DNA of 12,418 nt from Frankiaceae bacterium (GCA_030840615.1 JAVEEE010000403.1:1-12418), one strand, 5' to 3'. Shown: positions 1 to 7,306, numbered from the stretch's first letter. Notes: generated by a model from the sequence alone, not told the origin. A program made the numbers and translations.

Positions 1-263
1 AGGTCGCCGGGCTGCACAACCTCGACGAGTTCGCCGAAGCGACCGGGCACGAACTCCCGGAAGGCCCTTACGAGACCGTCGCGGGCTGCCTGATGTCCAA
101 GTTGGGCCGCCTCGCGCGGATGGGCGACGCCGCCGAGGTCGACGGCGTACGGCTCAAGGTGACGAAGATGGACGGCCGGCGGGTCGCGCGGGTCCGCGTG
201 ACCGTGTTGGACTCTGCCGGATCTTCCGGATCTGCCGAGGCTGCCGAGTCTGACGACGCCTGA
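1..263 (+). CDS. CNNM / HlyC-CorC family membrane protein, C-terminal fragment
   Basis: Partial gene: the reading frame is already open at base 3 and stops with TGA at 261-263, so only about 86 C-terminal residues are visible. The segment reads VAGLHNLDEFAEATGHELPE and continues to a GVRLKVTKMDGRRVARVRVT stretch. That pattern (a short helix, a loop of the P(E)GPYETVAGCLM type, then a beta hairpin ending in a basic strand) is typical of the transporter-associated CorC_HlyC domain at the end of hemolysin-like CNNM/TlyC proteins. Family members are membrane proteins with DUF21 and CBS domains linked to divalent-cation transport or tolerance; those domains would lie left of the window. The protein ends in a low-complexity Ser/Gly/Ala/Glu/Asp tail. 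It sits 26 nt upstream of trpS. The family call is from motif memory; the substrate is unknown. Confidence 0.75.
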   Translation, partial: VAGLHNLDEFAEATGHELPEGPYETVAGCLMSKLGRLARMGDAAEVDGVRLKVTKMDGRRVARVRVTVLDSAGSSGSAEAAESDDA

Positions 264-269
264 CGACGC
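251..269 (+). repeat. Short tandem repeat across the stop codon
   Basis: TGACGACGC occurs at 251-259 and again at 261-269, a 10-nt period. The first copy encodes part of the acidic tail and the second contains the stop codon of the CNNM-family gene. The preceding CCGGATCT repeats make the whole 215-269 stretch low complexity, consistent with replication slippage. No function is implied. Confidence 0.6.
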
Positions 270-277
270 GCGTCGTA

Positions 278-283
278 GACAAT
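278..283 (+). promoter_or_regulatory. Candidate leaderless -10 element of trpS
   Basis: GACAAT lies exactly 6 nt before the trpS ATG at 290. This matches five of six bases of TACAAT and uses the same spacing as other candidate leaderless promoters in this window. No convincing Shine-Dalgarno sequence precedes the ATG. The first base is not the expected T, so this is only a moderate match. Confidence 0.4.
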
Positions 284-289
284 GGCCCC

Positions 290-1309
290 ATGCCCAGCGA
301 CCGCCCGCGCGTGCTTTCCGGCATCCAGCCGACCGCCGACTCGTTCCACCTCGGCAACTACCTGGGTGCGGTGCGGCAGTGGGTGGCTCTGCAGGACACC
401 CATGACGCGTTCTACTGCGTCGTCGACCTGCACGCCATCACGATCGAGCACGACCCGACCGTGCTGCGGCGCCGCACCCGGATCGCGGCCGCGCAGCTGC
501 TCGCGGCCGGACTGGAGCCGGAGCGGTGCACGCTGTTCGTGCAGAGCCACGTCAGCGAGCACCCGCAGCTCAGCTGGGTGCTCAGCTGCATCACCGGCTT
601 CGGCGAGGCCAGCCGGATGACTCAGTTCAAGGACAAGTCCGCGCGGCAGTCCGCGGGTACGGGTCTGGGCCCGACAGTGGGCCTGTTCACCTACCCGATC
701 CTGCAGGCCGCCGACATCCTGCTCTACCAGGCCGCCGAGGTGCCGGTCGGTGAGGACCAACGCCAGCACCTCGAGCTGACCCGCGACCTCGCGCAGCGGT
801 TCAACTCCCGCTTCGGCGACACGTTCGTCGTGCCCGAGCCGCACATCCCGAAGGCGACCGCGAAGATCCTCGATCTGCAAGTCGTCGACAAGCAGATGTC
901 CAAGAGCATCGGCGGCGCGGGCTGCCTGTGGTTGCTCGAGGAGCCCGACGTGCTCGCCAAGAAGGTGAAGCGGGCAGTCACGGACACCGGTTCGGAGATC
1001 CGCTTCGATCCGGAGCACAAACCCGGCATCTCCAACCTCCTGACGATCCTCTCCGTGCTGTCCGAGCGCCCGATCGCGCAGCTCGAGAGCGACTACGCCG
1101 GCCAGGGCTACGGCGCGCTCAAGGCCGACCTCGCCGAGGCGATCGTGGGCTTTGCGACGCCCTTTCGGGAGCGGACCGAGCACTGGCTCGCCAACGAGGC
1201 GGCGCTGGACGCCGTCCTGGCGGACGGGGCGGCGCGGGCACGCAAGGTGGCCGGGGAGACGTTGGCGCGGGGCTACGACGCGGTCGGCTTCCTGCCTGCG
1301 CGCGGATGA
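290..1309 (+). CDS. trpS: Tryptophan--tRNA ligase
   Basis: A class I aminoacyl-tRNA synthetase that activates tryptophan with ATP and charges tRNA-Trp in the cytosol. The 339 aa match the usual bacterial TrpS length (about 330-350). The N-terminus has SGIQPT followed by HLGNYLGA (residues 20-27), the TrpS form of the HIGH signature. The Rossmann core contains GLFTYPILQAADILLY (131-146) and VGEDQRQHLELTRD (153-166), both highly characteristic. The second signature is QMSKS at 202-206; its first Lys is replaced by Gln, but the second Lys (Lys205), the key ATP-binding residue, is kept. The anticodon-binding helical domain follows, with KPGISNLL at 244-251. The ATG at 290 gives the expected N-terminus. 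The stop overlaps the next gene by 4 nt (ATGA), suggesting coupled translation. Confidence 0.97.
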   Translation: MPSDRPRVLSGIQPTADSFHLGNYLGAVRQWVALQDTHDAFYCVVDLHAITIEHDPTVLRRRTRIAAAQLLAAGLEPERCTLFVQSHVSEHPQLSWVLSCITGFGEASRMTQFKDKSARQSAGTGLGPTVGLFTYPILQAADILLYQAAEVPVGEDQRQHLELTRDLAQRFNSRFGDTFVVPEPHIPKATAKILDLQVVDKQMSKSIGGAGCLWLLEEPDVLAKKVKRAVTDTGSEIRFDPEHKPGISNLLTILSVLSERPIAQLESDYAGQGYGALKADLAEAIVGFATPFRERTEHWLANEAALDAVLADGAARARKVAGETLARGYDAVGFLPARG

Positions 1310-1887
1310 CTACTCGCAACATCGGGGTGGCGTTCGGGATCCCCGAGCCCTACAACCGGGAGTTGCAGGGCTGGCGGGACCGCCTCGGCGACCCCAACGC
1401 CCGCCGGATCGTCCCGCACATCACGATCCTGCCGCCGACCGAGGTCGCGCCGGATGCGCTTCCTGCGATTGAGGAGCACCTGCGCCTCGTCGCGATGCAA
1501 GAAGAGCAGTTCGACGTTCAGCTGCGCGGTTCGGCGACGTTCCTGCCCGTTTCGCCTGTCGTCTTCGTCCCGCTGGTCCAGGGCATCGCCGGCTGTGAGC
1601 GAGTCGAGGCCCAAGTGCGGTTGGGACCACTGCATCGGGAGATCCACTTTCCTTACCACCCGCACGTGACTGTCGCGCACGACCTGCCTGAGGTGGATCT
1701 CGACCGCGCCTTCACGTTGCTCGGTGGCTATGAGGCCGGGTTTACGGTGCGCGGCTTCACGCTGTTCGAGCAAGGCGCCGACGGCACGTGGCGACCCCAA
1801 CGGGACTTCGTGTTCGGCGGTGGCGGGTTGCCGGGGCCGATGATCGACCCTGCCGCGCATCCTGGTGGCGGCGACGGCGGATGGTGA
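1306..1887 (+). CDS. 2'-5' RNA ligase family protein (2H phosphoesterase)
   Basis: A 193-aa protein with the two H-x-T/S motifs that define the 2H phosphoesterase fold: HIT at residues 38-40 (in VPHITILPPTE) and HVT at 120-122 (in YHPHVTVAHDLP). The two histidines form the catalytic pair for cyclic phosphodiester hydrolysis or the reverse 2'-5' ligation in LigT/ThpR-type enzymes. The length fits the family. The C-terminus is a Gly/Pro-rich tail, probably disordered. The ATG at 1306 was chosen because it lies just before the first conserved strand and overlaps the trpS stop (ATGA); the frame stays open farther upstream only as a shadow inside trpS. The overlap suggests co-translation with trpS. 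The RNA or nucleotide substrate cannot be told from sequence. Confidence 0.88.
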   Translation: MTTRNIGVAFGIPEPYNRELQGWRDRLGDPNARRIVPHITILPPTEVAPDALPAIEEHLRLVAMQEEQFDVQLRGSATFLPVSPVVFVPLVQGIAGCERVEAQVRLGPLHREIHFPYHPHVTVAHDLPEVDLDRAFTLLGGYEAGFTVRGFTLFEQGADGTWRPQRDFVFGGGGLPGPMIDPAAHPGGGDGGW

Positions 1888-1901
1888 CGGTCGACACGGG
1901 G

Positions 1902-1907
1902 TAGCCA
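1902..1907 (+). promoter_or_regulatory. Weak candidate leaderless -10 of the YihY-like gene
   Basis: TAGCCA is followed by exactly 6 nt and then the ATG at 1914, the same geometry as the other candidate leaderless promoters here. The sixth base should be T in a good actinobacterial -10, so the match is weak. The gene may instead be read through from trpS; a GGGG run at 1898-1901 could serve as a poor ribosome-binding site. Confidence 0.25.
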
Positions 1908-1913
1908 GACGCC

Positions 1914-2870
1914 ATGGGTGCACTCCTGCGGCGCATCGACATGGCGCAGCGCCGCCGGCATTGGCTGGCATTTCCCTTTGCGGTCGTCAAGAAGTTCAAC
2001 GAGGACCAGGCCGGCAACCTTGCCGCGCTGATCGCCTACTACGCCATCTTCTCCGTGTTTCCCTTGCTGCTGGCGATGTCCACGATTCTCGGATTCGTCC
2101 TGCACGGTCACCCGCAGTGGCAGAACGACGTCACGAACTCAGCCCTCCAGAACTTCCCACTGGTCGGCAACCACCAGCCGCCGCCCCTCCACGGAAACAT
2201 CGTCGCGCTCGTCGTCGGACTGTCACTCGCCCTGTGGAGCGGCTTGGGCGTCGCCAAGACGGCGCAGTCGGCCTTCAACACCGTCTACCTCGTGGCGCAC
2301 ACGGATCGGCCGAGGTTCCTGAAGTCGTTGGCACGTGCGCTCGGCATCGTGTCGGTCGGCGGGCTTGGCCTCGTCGCCACAACCATCCTGTCGAGCGCTG
2401 TCACCAGCGTCCGCTCGATCTGGGGTCATGACGTCGGCACCGGGCTGCTGGTGGTCGGCGTCGTCGTCGCGGTGCTGCTCAACACCCTGCTGTTCCTGCT
2501 TCTGTTCCGCTGGCTGACGGTCCGCGACGTCGGCTGGCGCGATGCGCTTCCCGGCGCGTGCATCTCGGCTGTCGCCCTCCAAGTGCTGCAGGTGTCGTCG
2601 ACCGCGTTCATCACCCACAAGCTCAACGGCGCCAATGCGACCTACGGCGACTTCGCCGCCGTGATCGTGCTGCTGTCGTGGTTCTACCTGCAGGCACAGG
2701 TGGTGCTGCTCGCGGCCGAGGTCAACGTCGTACGGCAGTACCACCTGTGGCCGCGAGCTCTGACCGACTCGCCCGCGACGGAGGCGGACTTCCGGGCCTA
2801 CGAGGCCTACGCCGAAAGAGAGCGCTACGAGCCCGAGGAACGGGTCGACACCGACTTCGGCTCGTCGTAG
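1914..2870 (+). CDS. YihY/BrkB family inner-membrane protein
   Basis: A 318-aa integral membrane protein of the YihY/virulence factor BrkB family, once misnamed ribonuclease BN. The family hallmark is visible near the N-terminus: AALIAYYAIFSVFPLLLA (residues 37-54), with the aromatic YYA..SVFP core. About six hydrophobic segments can be drawn at 36-62, 94-116, 138-162, 176-200, 212-232 and 244-270. The family motif NATYGDFAAVIVLLSWFYLQ (240-259) is intact and is followed by a Glu in the last helix (AAEVN). The C-terminal 40 residues are charged and probably cytoplasmic. The biochemical role of the family is not established. The first ATG at 1914 was preferred; Met10 (position 1941) is an alternative. 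The gene lies 26 nt after the 2H phosphoesterase and converges on the carboxypeptidase gene. Confidence 0.9.
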   Translation: MGALLRRIDMAQRRRHWLAFPFAVVKKFNEDQAGNLAALIAYYAIFSVFPLLLAMSTILGFVLHGHPQWQNDVTNSALQNFPLVGNHQPPPLHGNIVALVVGLSLALWSGLGVAKTAQSAFNTVYLVAHTDRPRFLKSLARALGIVSVGGLGLVATTILSSAVTSVRSIWGHDVGTGLLVVGVVVAVLLNTLLFLLLFRWLTVRDVGWRDALPGACISAVALQVLQVSSTAFITHKLNGANATYGDFAAVIVLLSWFYLQAQVVLLAAEVNVVRQYHLWPRALTDSPATEADFRAYEAYAERERYEPEERVDTDFGSS

Positions 2871-2879
2871 CCGCCGAGG

Positions 2880-2910
2880 TCAGGGACCGCAGAATTCAGG
2901 GACCGCAGAA
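2880..2910. repeat. 15-nt tandem direct repeat between convergent genes
   Basis: TCAGGGACCGCAGAA occurs at 2880-2894 and again at 2896-2910, identical over 15 nt with a 16-nt period. It fills most of the 41-bp gap between the convergent stops of the YihY-like gene and the carboxypeptidase gene. There is no hairpin and no T-run in the gap, so it is not a recognisable intrinsic terminator. A recent slippage duplication is the simplest reading. Confidence 0.85.
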
Positions 2911-2911
2911 G

Positions 2912-4042
2912 TCATAGCGGCGGAAGCGACAGGCGGTGTCGATGCCGCCGACGTTGCCGCCGCGCGGTGACAAGGACCGCGACCGCCGCCGACCCGGCGA
3001 GAGCGCTCAGCTGCCACCAGGCGAACGTGCTGTGGTGACGTGACGCGAGCACGACGGTCTGTCTGGTGCTCGGGTCGTCCGCGACCGGCGGCGGCTGCTC
3101 CGTGGGCTGCTCCGGACCGACGAGAAGTCCGACCGGGATCACATGACCTTCTGCGGCGAACCCCCAGTTGAGCAGGCTCTTTGCTTCGTCCCAGAAGTAG
3201 GGCTGGGCGTGCAGCAGCGTGACGATGAGGGTGTGGCCGCCGCGGGTGGCCGCGCCGATGTAGGTGCCGCGCGCCGCGTCGGTGTAGCCGTTCTTGACAC
3301 CGATGGCTCCGCGGTAGGTCGTCAGCAGGTGGTTGTGCGTGTAAATCTCGAAGTGCTTTTGATGCGGGGCCGGCATGCGGCTGCGGACGATGGAGATGTA
3401 GTGCCGGAAGTCGCTCATGTCGAGACCGGCCCGGGCGATGAGGGCCAGGTCGTAGGCGCTCGTGTGCTCGCCCGGCGCGTCGAGGCCACTCGGGGTGCGC
3501 GCCACGGTGTCGTAGGCCTGGAGATGGTGCGCGGTTGCGTTCATCAGCTGCACCGTCCGTCGCATGCCACCGGCGGCCTGGGCGAGCGCGTCGGCAGCGT
3601 CGTTGCCCGAGACGACGAGCATCGCGGCGAACAGCTTGCTGACGGAGTAGCTCATGCCCGGTACGAGGCCGACCTTCGAGCCGTCGACGGCCGCGTCGTG
3701 CCACGTCACCTTCACCTGCCGCTGGGGGTCGAGCAGCGGTAGCAGCGTGACTGCCGTGAGCGTCTTCAGGGTGCTGGCCGGCAGGTAGTGGGCATGCGGT
3801 GCCTTGGCCGCGAGCACCTCGCCCGTGTCCGCGTCGGCGATGACCCATGCCGAGGCGGTGAGGCCGGTGGGAAGGGCCGGCGCGCCCTCGAGTGGCTGGC
3901 TGACGGCATCGCGGCCGGTGAGCAGCGCCCCGCCGATCGGTTCGTCCCTGGCCGGCTGCGTCGCGTGAGCAGCCGCGGACGGCAGGAGCCCGCAGGTCGC
4001 GACGCAGAGTGCGGCGCCGACGACGCCTGAGGGGACACGCAT
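2912..4042 (-). CDS. D-alanyl-D-alanine carboxypeptidase (S11 family), membrane anchored
   Basis: A 376-aa penicillin-binding protein of the DacA/S11 type that would remove the terminal D-Ala from peptidoglycan pentapeptides outside the membrane. A signal peptide is visible at residues 1-27, with a hydrophobic core and an AAAHA cleavage-like site. The catalytic motifs appear in order: SxxK as STLK (Ser90-Lys93), SxN as SGN (145-147), and the third motif as KNG (Lys250-Gly252) within GVKNGYTDAARGT, where the textbook form is KTG. Near the end there is a Pro-rich linker (315-325), a hydrophobic segment at about 340-359 and a very basic tail (RRQRRRHRHR), so the protein is probably anchored by a C-terminal helix with the tail inside the cell. 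The ATG at 4042 gives a proper signal peptide. It converges with the YihY-like gene and diverges from the mutase gene. Confidence 0.92.
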   Translation of the reverse strand: MRVPSGVVGAALCVATCGLLPSAAAHATQPARDEPIGGALLTGRDAVSQPLEGAPALPTGLTASAWVIADADTGEVLAAKAPHAHYLPASTLKTLTAVTLLPLLDPQRQVKVTWHDAAVDGSKVGLVPGMSYSVSKLFAAMLVVSGNDAADALAQAAGGMRRTVQLMNATAHHLQAYDTVARTPSGLDAPGEHTSAYDLALIARAGLDMSDFRHYISIVRSRMPAPHQKHFEIYTHNHLLTTYRGAIGVKNGYTDAARGTYIGAATRGGHTLIVTLLHAQPYFWDEAKSLLNWGFAAEGHVIPVGLLVGPEQPTEQPPPVADDPSTRQTVVLASRHHSTFAWWQLSALAGSAAVAVLVTARRQRRRHRHRLSLPPL

Positions 4043-4051
4043 GACGGGTCG

Positions 4052-4057
4052 AGGCTA
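4052..4057 (-). promoter_or_regulatory. Candidate -10 element of the carboxypeptidase gene
   Basis: On the minus strand TAGCCT lies 9 nt before the ATG at 4042 and matches TANNNT. It would put the transcript start at or within a few bases of the start codon. It sits in an 81-bp divergent gap shared with the mutase promoter. No -35 is recognisable. Confidence 0.35.
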
Positions 4058-4111
4058 GCCGCCGAATCCGTTCCGTGCGACCGTCGTTCCGGAGTGTCGC
4101 TCGGCCGCCAC

Positions 4112-4117
4112 TAGCAT
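4112..4117 (+). promoter_or_regulatory. Candidate leaderless -10 element of the mutase gene
   Basis: TAGCAT is followed by exactly 6 nt and then the ATG at 4124, with no Shine-Dalgarno sequence. This is the classic leaderless arrangement in actinobacteria. With the 5' end at the ATG there is no room for a cobalamin riboswitch upstream of this B12-enzyme gene. Confidence 0.55.
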
Positions 4118-4123
4118 CGGATC

Positions 4124-5719
<1,596 letters not shown>

Positions 5720-5730
5720 GCATGGCGAAG

Positions 5731-5746
5731 TAGAACGTATGTTCGG
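5731..5746. promoter_or_regulatory. LexA/SOS box
   Basis: TAGAACGTATGTTCGG contains the perfect palindromic core GAAC-N4-GTTC (5733-5744) and matches 10 of the 12 fixed positions of the actinobacterial consensus TCGAAC-N4-GTTCGA. It lies just after the mutase stop and 160 nt before the start of the small membrane protein gene. A second TGTTCGG half-site follows at 5755-5761, 15 nt downstream of the first. The likely regulated unit is whatever is transcribed rightward from here. LexA binding is inferred from the motif alone. Confidence 0.6.
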
Positions 5747-5801
5747 TTACCGCTTGTTCGGGGGTGCGTCGCAGCGCTGGACGGCGCACTTGTGGGACTA
5801 A
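5739..5801 (+). CDS. Possible 20-aa micro-ORF overlapping the SOS box
   Basis: An ATG inside the LexA box opens MFGYRLFGGASQRWTAHLWD, stopped by TAA at 5799-5801. There is no ribosome-binding site and no -10 at the leaderless spacing. An ATGTTCG start embedded in an SOS box recalls actinobacterial DUF222/HNH (13E12-type) genes, whose products often start Met-Phe, so this could be the 5' remnant of a lost SOS gene. It is equally likely to be non-coding. Confidence 0.15.
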   Translation: MFGYRLFGGASQRWTAHLWD

Positions 5802-5830
5802 CTTTCCGTTGCTGATCAAAAACTTTGCGT
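5800..5830 (+). repeat. AACTTTNCGT direct repeats, 21-bp period
   Basis: AACTTTCCGT (5800-5809) and AACTTTGCGT (5821-5830) match at 9 of 10 positions and start 21 bp apart, two turns of B-DNA. This places both copies on the same face of the helix, as expected for tandem sites of a DNA-binding regulator. The segment is conspicuously A/T-rich compared with its surroundings. No known regulator is recognised. Confidence 0.5.
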
Positions 5831-5851
5831 CAACGGGGTTTGACGAACCCC
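5806..5851 (+). promoter_or_regulatory. Overlapping, mutually exclusive inverted repeats (attenuator- or operator-like)
   Basis: Three perfect 6-bp inverted repeats share bases. Stem A is CCGTTG (5806-5811) with CAACGG (5831-5836). Stem B is CGTCAA (5828-5833) with TTGACG (5840-5845), 6-nt loop. Stem C is GGGGTT (5835-5840) with AACCCC (5846-5851), 5-nt loop. Only one of A, B and C can form fully at a time. Just upstream GTGCG (5764-5768) can pair with CGCAC (5785-5789). In RNA this could be an attenuator, or stem C could simply terminate the mutase transcript; it is not followed by a T-run but by more C. In DNA the repeats could be operators. No known riboswitch class is recognised. Confidence 0.4.
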
Positions 5852-5894
5852 CCCGACCTGCGCTGTCGTAGTCGGCGTACCTGCACGCAACAGC

Positions 5895-5900
5895 GAGGGA
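5895..5900 (+). promoter_or_regulatory. Ribosome-binding site of the small membrane protein
   Basis: GAGGGA ends 6 nt before the GTG at 5907, an ordinary Shine-Dalgarno spacing. It decides the GTG start and shows that this gene, unlike several neighbours, has a leader on its mRNA. Confidence 0.6.
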
Positions 5901-5906
5901 CCCTCA

Positions 5907-6116
5907 GTGCTCGCCGTACTCGTCGTCTTCGCCGTCCTGTTCGCCGTCGTCGCGGTGTCCGCAGCAGCGTTCGGCCGCAGCCGCCGCTTCAACGAGGTCG
6001 ATCGGTTCCATCGGGCCAGCCGGATGACCACCGAATGGGCTCGGTCCGGTGTCACCAAGCCGGTCCTCGGCGACCAGCACTCGCCGGAGGAGAAGCGGGA
6101 GCGCACCGAAGCCTGA
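5907..6116 (+). CDS. Small single-helix membrane protein, unknown function
   Basis: A 69-aa protein not recognised as a named family. Residues 2-22 (LAVLVVFAVLFAVVAVSAAA) form one clear hydrophobic helix, followed by GRSRR, so by the positive-inside rule the N-terminus is probably outside and the tail in the cytoplasm. The remaining 45 residues are hydrophilic and end in a charged EEKRERTEA tail. Support comes from the GAGGGA ribosome-binding site, from actinobacterial-looking codon use and from its position 38 nt before the YbdK-like gene. It lies downstream of a LexA box and alternative hairpins, so damage-dependent expression is possible. Small one-helix proteins are known SOS cell-division inhibitors in other bacteria (YneA, SidA), but no sequence similarity to them was seen. 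Function is unknown. Confidence 0.65.
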   Translation: MLAVLVVFAVLFAVVAVSAAAFGRSRRFNEVDRFHRASRMTTEWARSGVTKPVLGDQHSPEEKRERTEA

Positions 6117-6142
6117 CCGGGTGATCAGCGACGCGGGCTGGG

Positions 6143-6148
6143 TACGCT
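6143..6148 (+). promoter_or_regulatory. Candidate leaderless -10 element of the YbdK-like gene
   Basis: TACGCT is followed by exactly 6 nt and then the GTG at 6155, with no Shine-Dalgarno sequence. It matches TANNNT and is identical to the hexamer before the cyclotransferase-like gene. It would give the ligase and hydrolase their own transcript, separate from the small membrane protein upstream. Confidence 0.55.
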
Positions 6149-6154
6149 CGCGCC

Positions 6155-7306
6155 GTGCAGATCCCGTTCACGTCGTCGCCGCGTTCCAGCCTCGGCGTGG
6201 AGTGGGAGCTCGAGCTCGTCGATGTCGAGACGCGTGAGCTCCGCAGCGGTGCGAGCGACATCCTGGGCGAGCTGGGCCGGCCGCACGGTGGCGAGCACCC
6301 CAAGGCCAAGCACGAGCTGCTCGAGTCGTGCATCGAGGTCATCACCGGCGTCTGCACGACCGTCGCCGAGGCCGAGGCCGACCTGCAGGCAACCGTCGAC
6401 GAGGTGTCCGCCGCGGCTGCCGAGCGCGGGCTCGCGGTCATGTGTTCGGGCACGCATCCGTTCACCGACTGGGCGACGCAGGAGATCAGCCCCAACCCGC
6501 GTTACGCCAAGCTCATCGAGGACATGCAGTGGCTCGCCCGCCGCCTCCAGATCTTCGGCGTGCACGTGCATGTCGGGGTCCGGTCACCCGACAAGGTCAT
6601 CCCGATCGTCAACGCGCTGACGGCCTACATCCCGCACTTCCTCGCGCTTTCGTCGTCGTCGCCCTACTGGATGGGCACGGACACCGGACTGGCGAGCGCG
6701 CGCAGCAAGGTCTTCGAAGGTCTGCCGACTGCTGGCCTCCCCTACCAGCTCTCCGGCTGGGACGACTTCGAGAAGTTCATGGAGACGCTGATCTGCGCCC
6801 AGACGATCTCGACGATTCGTGAGGTCTGGTGGGACGTCCGGCCACATCCGGTGTTCGGCACGGTCGAGCTGCGGATCTGCGACGGCCTGTCGACCCTGCG
6901 CGAGATCGGTTGGGCCGCGGCGATGTCGCAGTGCCTCGTGGAGATGCTCAACAGCCAGATCGACAAGGGCTACACCCTGCCCGTCCCGAAGAGCTGGACG
7001 GTGCGCGAGAACAAGTGGCGGGCCGCGCGTTACGGCATCGACGCCGAGATCATCGCCGACGACCAGGGCAGCACAATCCCGCTGCGTGACTCGGTGCTCG
7101 ACCTCGTCGAAGAGCTCATGCCGTTTGCGGAACGCCTTCAGTGCACCAAGGAGCTGACCCGTGCGCGGGAGATCCTCGAGATCGGCCCTTCCTCCTCGCG
7201 TCAGCGTGCGGTGGCCGCAGCCAACGACGGCGATCTGAAGGCCGTTGTCGACGCCCTTGTGCGGGAGATGCGCGACAACGCACCGACACCGCAACCAATG
7301 ACGTGA
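6155..7306 (+). CDS. Carboxylate-amine ligase, GCS2/YbdK family
   Basis: A 383-aa ATP-dependent ligase of the glutamate-cysteine ligase type 2 (YbdK) family, whose members join a carboxylate, often glutamate, to an amine through an acyl phosphate. Family signatures are clear: GVEWELELVD (14-23) with acidic metal/ATP ligands, the HELLESCIEVITG segment (53-65), HVHVGV (137-142), SSSSPYW.G.DTGLASARSKVF (166-187) and WWDVRPHPVFGTVELRICD (225-243). The length fits YbdK (about 370 aa). The GTG at 6155 fits the leaderless promoter and leaves a short N-terminus before the first motif. YbdK proteins often have only weak glutamate-cysteine ligase activity, so the true substrate is open. The stop overlaps the M20 hydrolase start (GTGA), pointing to a functional pair. 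Confidence 0.92.
   Translation: MQIPFTSSPRSSLGVEWELELVDVETRELRSGASDILGELGRPHGGEHPKAKHELLESCIEVITGVCTTVAEAEADLQATVDEVSAAAAERGLAVMCSGTHPFTDWATQEISPNPRYAKLIEDMQWLARRLQIFGVHVHVGVRSPDKVIPIVNALTAYIPHFLALSSSSPYWMGTDTGLASARSKVFEGLPTAGLPYQLSGWDDFEKFMETLICAQTISTIREVWWDVRPHPVFGTVELRICDGLSTLREIGWAAAMSQCLVEMLNSQIDKGYTLPVPKSWTVRENKWRAARYGIDAEIIADDQGSTIPLRDSVLDLVEELMPFAERLQCTKELTRAREILEIGPSSSRQRAVAAANDGDLKAVVDALVREMRDNAPTPQPMT

Noticed and set aside
264..289. T-box or trp attenuator before trpS
   Set aside because: Only 26 nt separate the upstream stop from the ATG; no leader peptide or T-box sequence can fit.
68..1183. Long open frame on the minus strand opposite trpS
   Set aside because: It is a GC-driven shadow of trpS: Arg/Leu/Asp-rich low-complexity translation with no family motifs, while the plus strand has complete TrpS signatures.
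928..1305. Upstream extension of the 2H phosphoesterase frame into trpS
   Set aside because: The extension reads as Arg/Gly/Ala-rich shadow of trpS; the ATG at 1306 overlaps the trpS stop and fits the family N-terminus.
4043..4123. Cobalamin riboswitch upstream of the B12-dependent mutase
   Set aside because: The gap is only 81 bp, shared by divergent promoters, has no B12-box-like sequence, and a leaderless start is predicted.
5848..5854. Run of seven C as part of a 6C-type actinobacterial small RNA
   Set aside because: The 6C family needs two hairpins with C-rich loops; here a single C run pairs with GGGG in a stem and no second C-loop is present.
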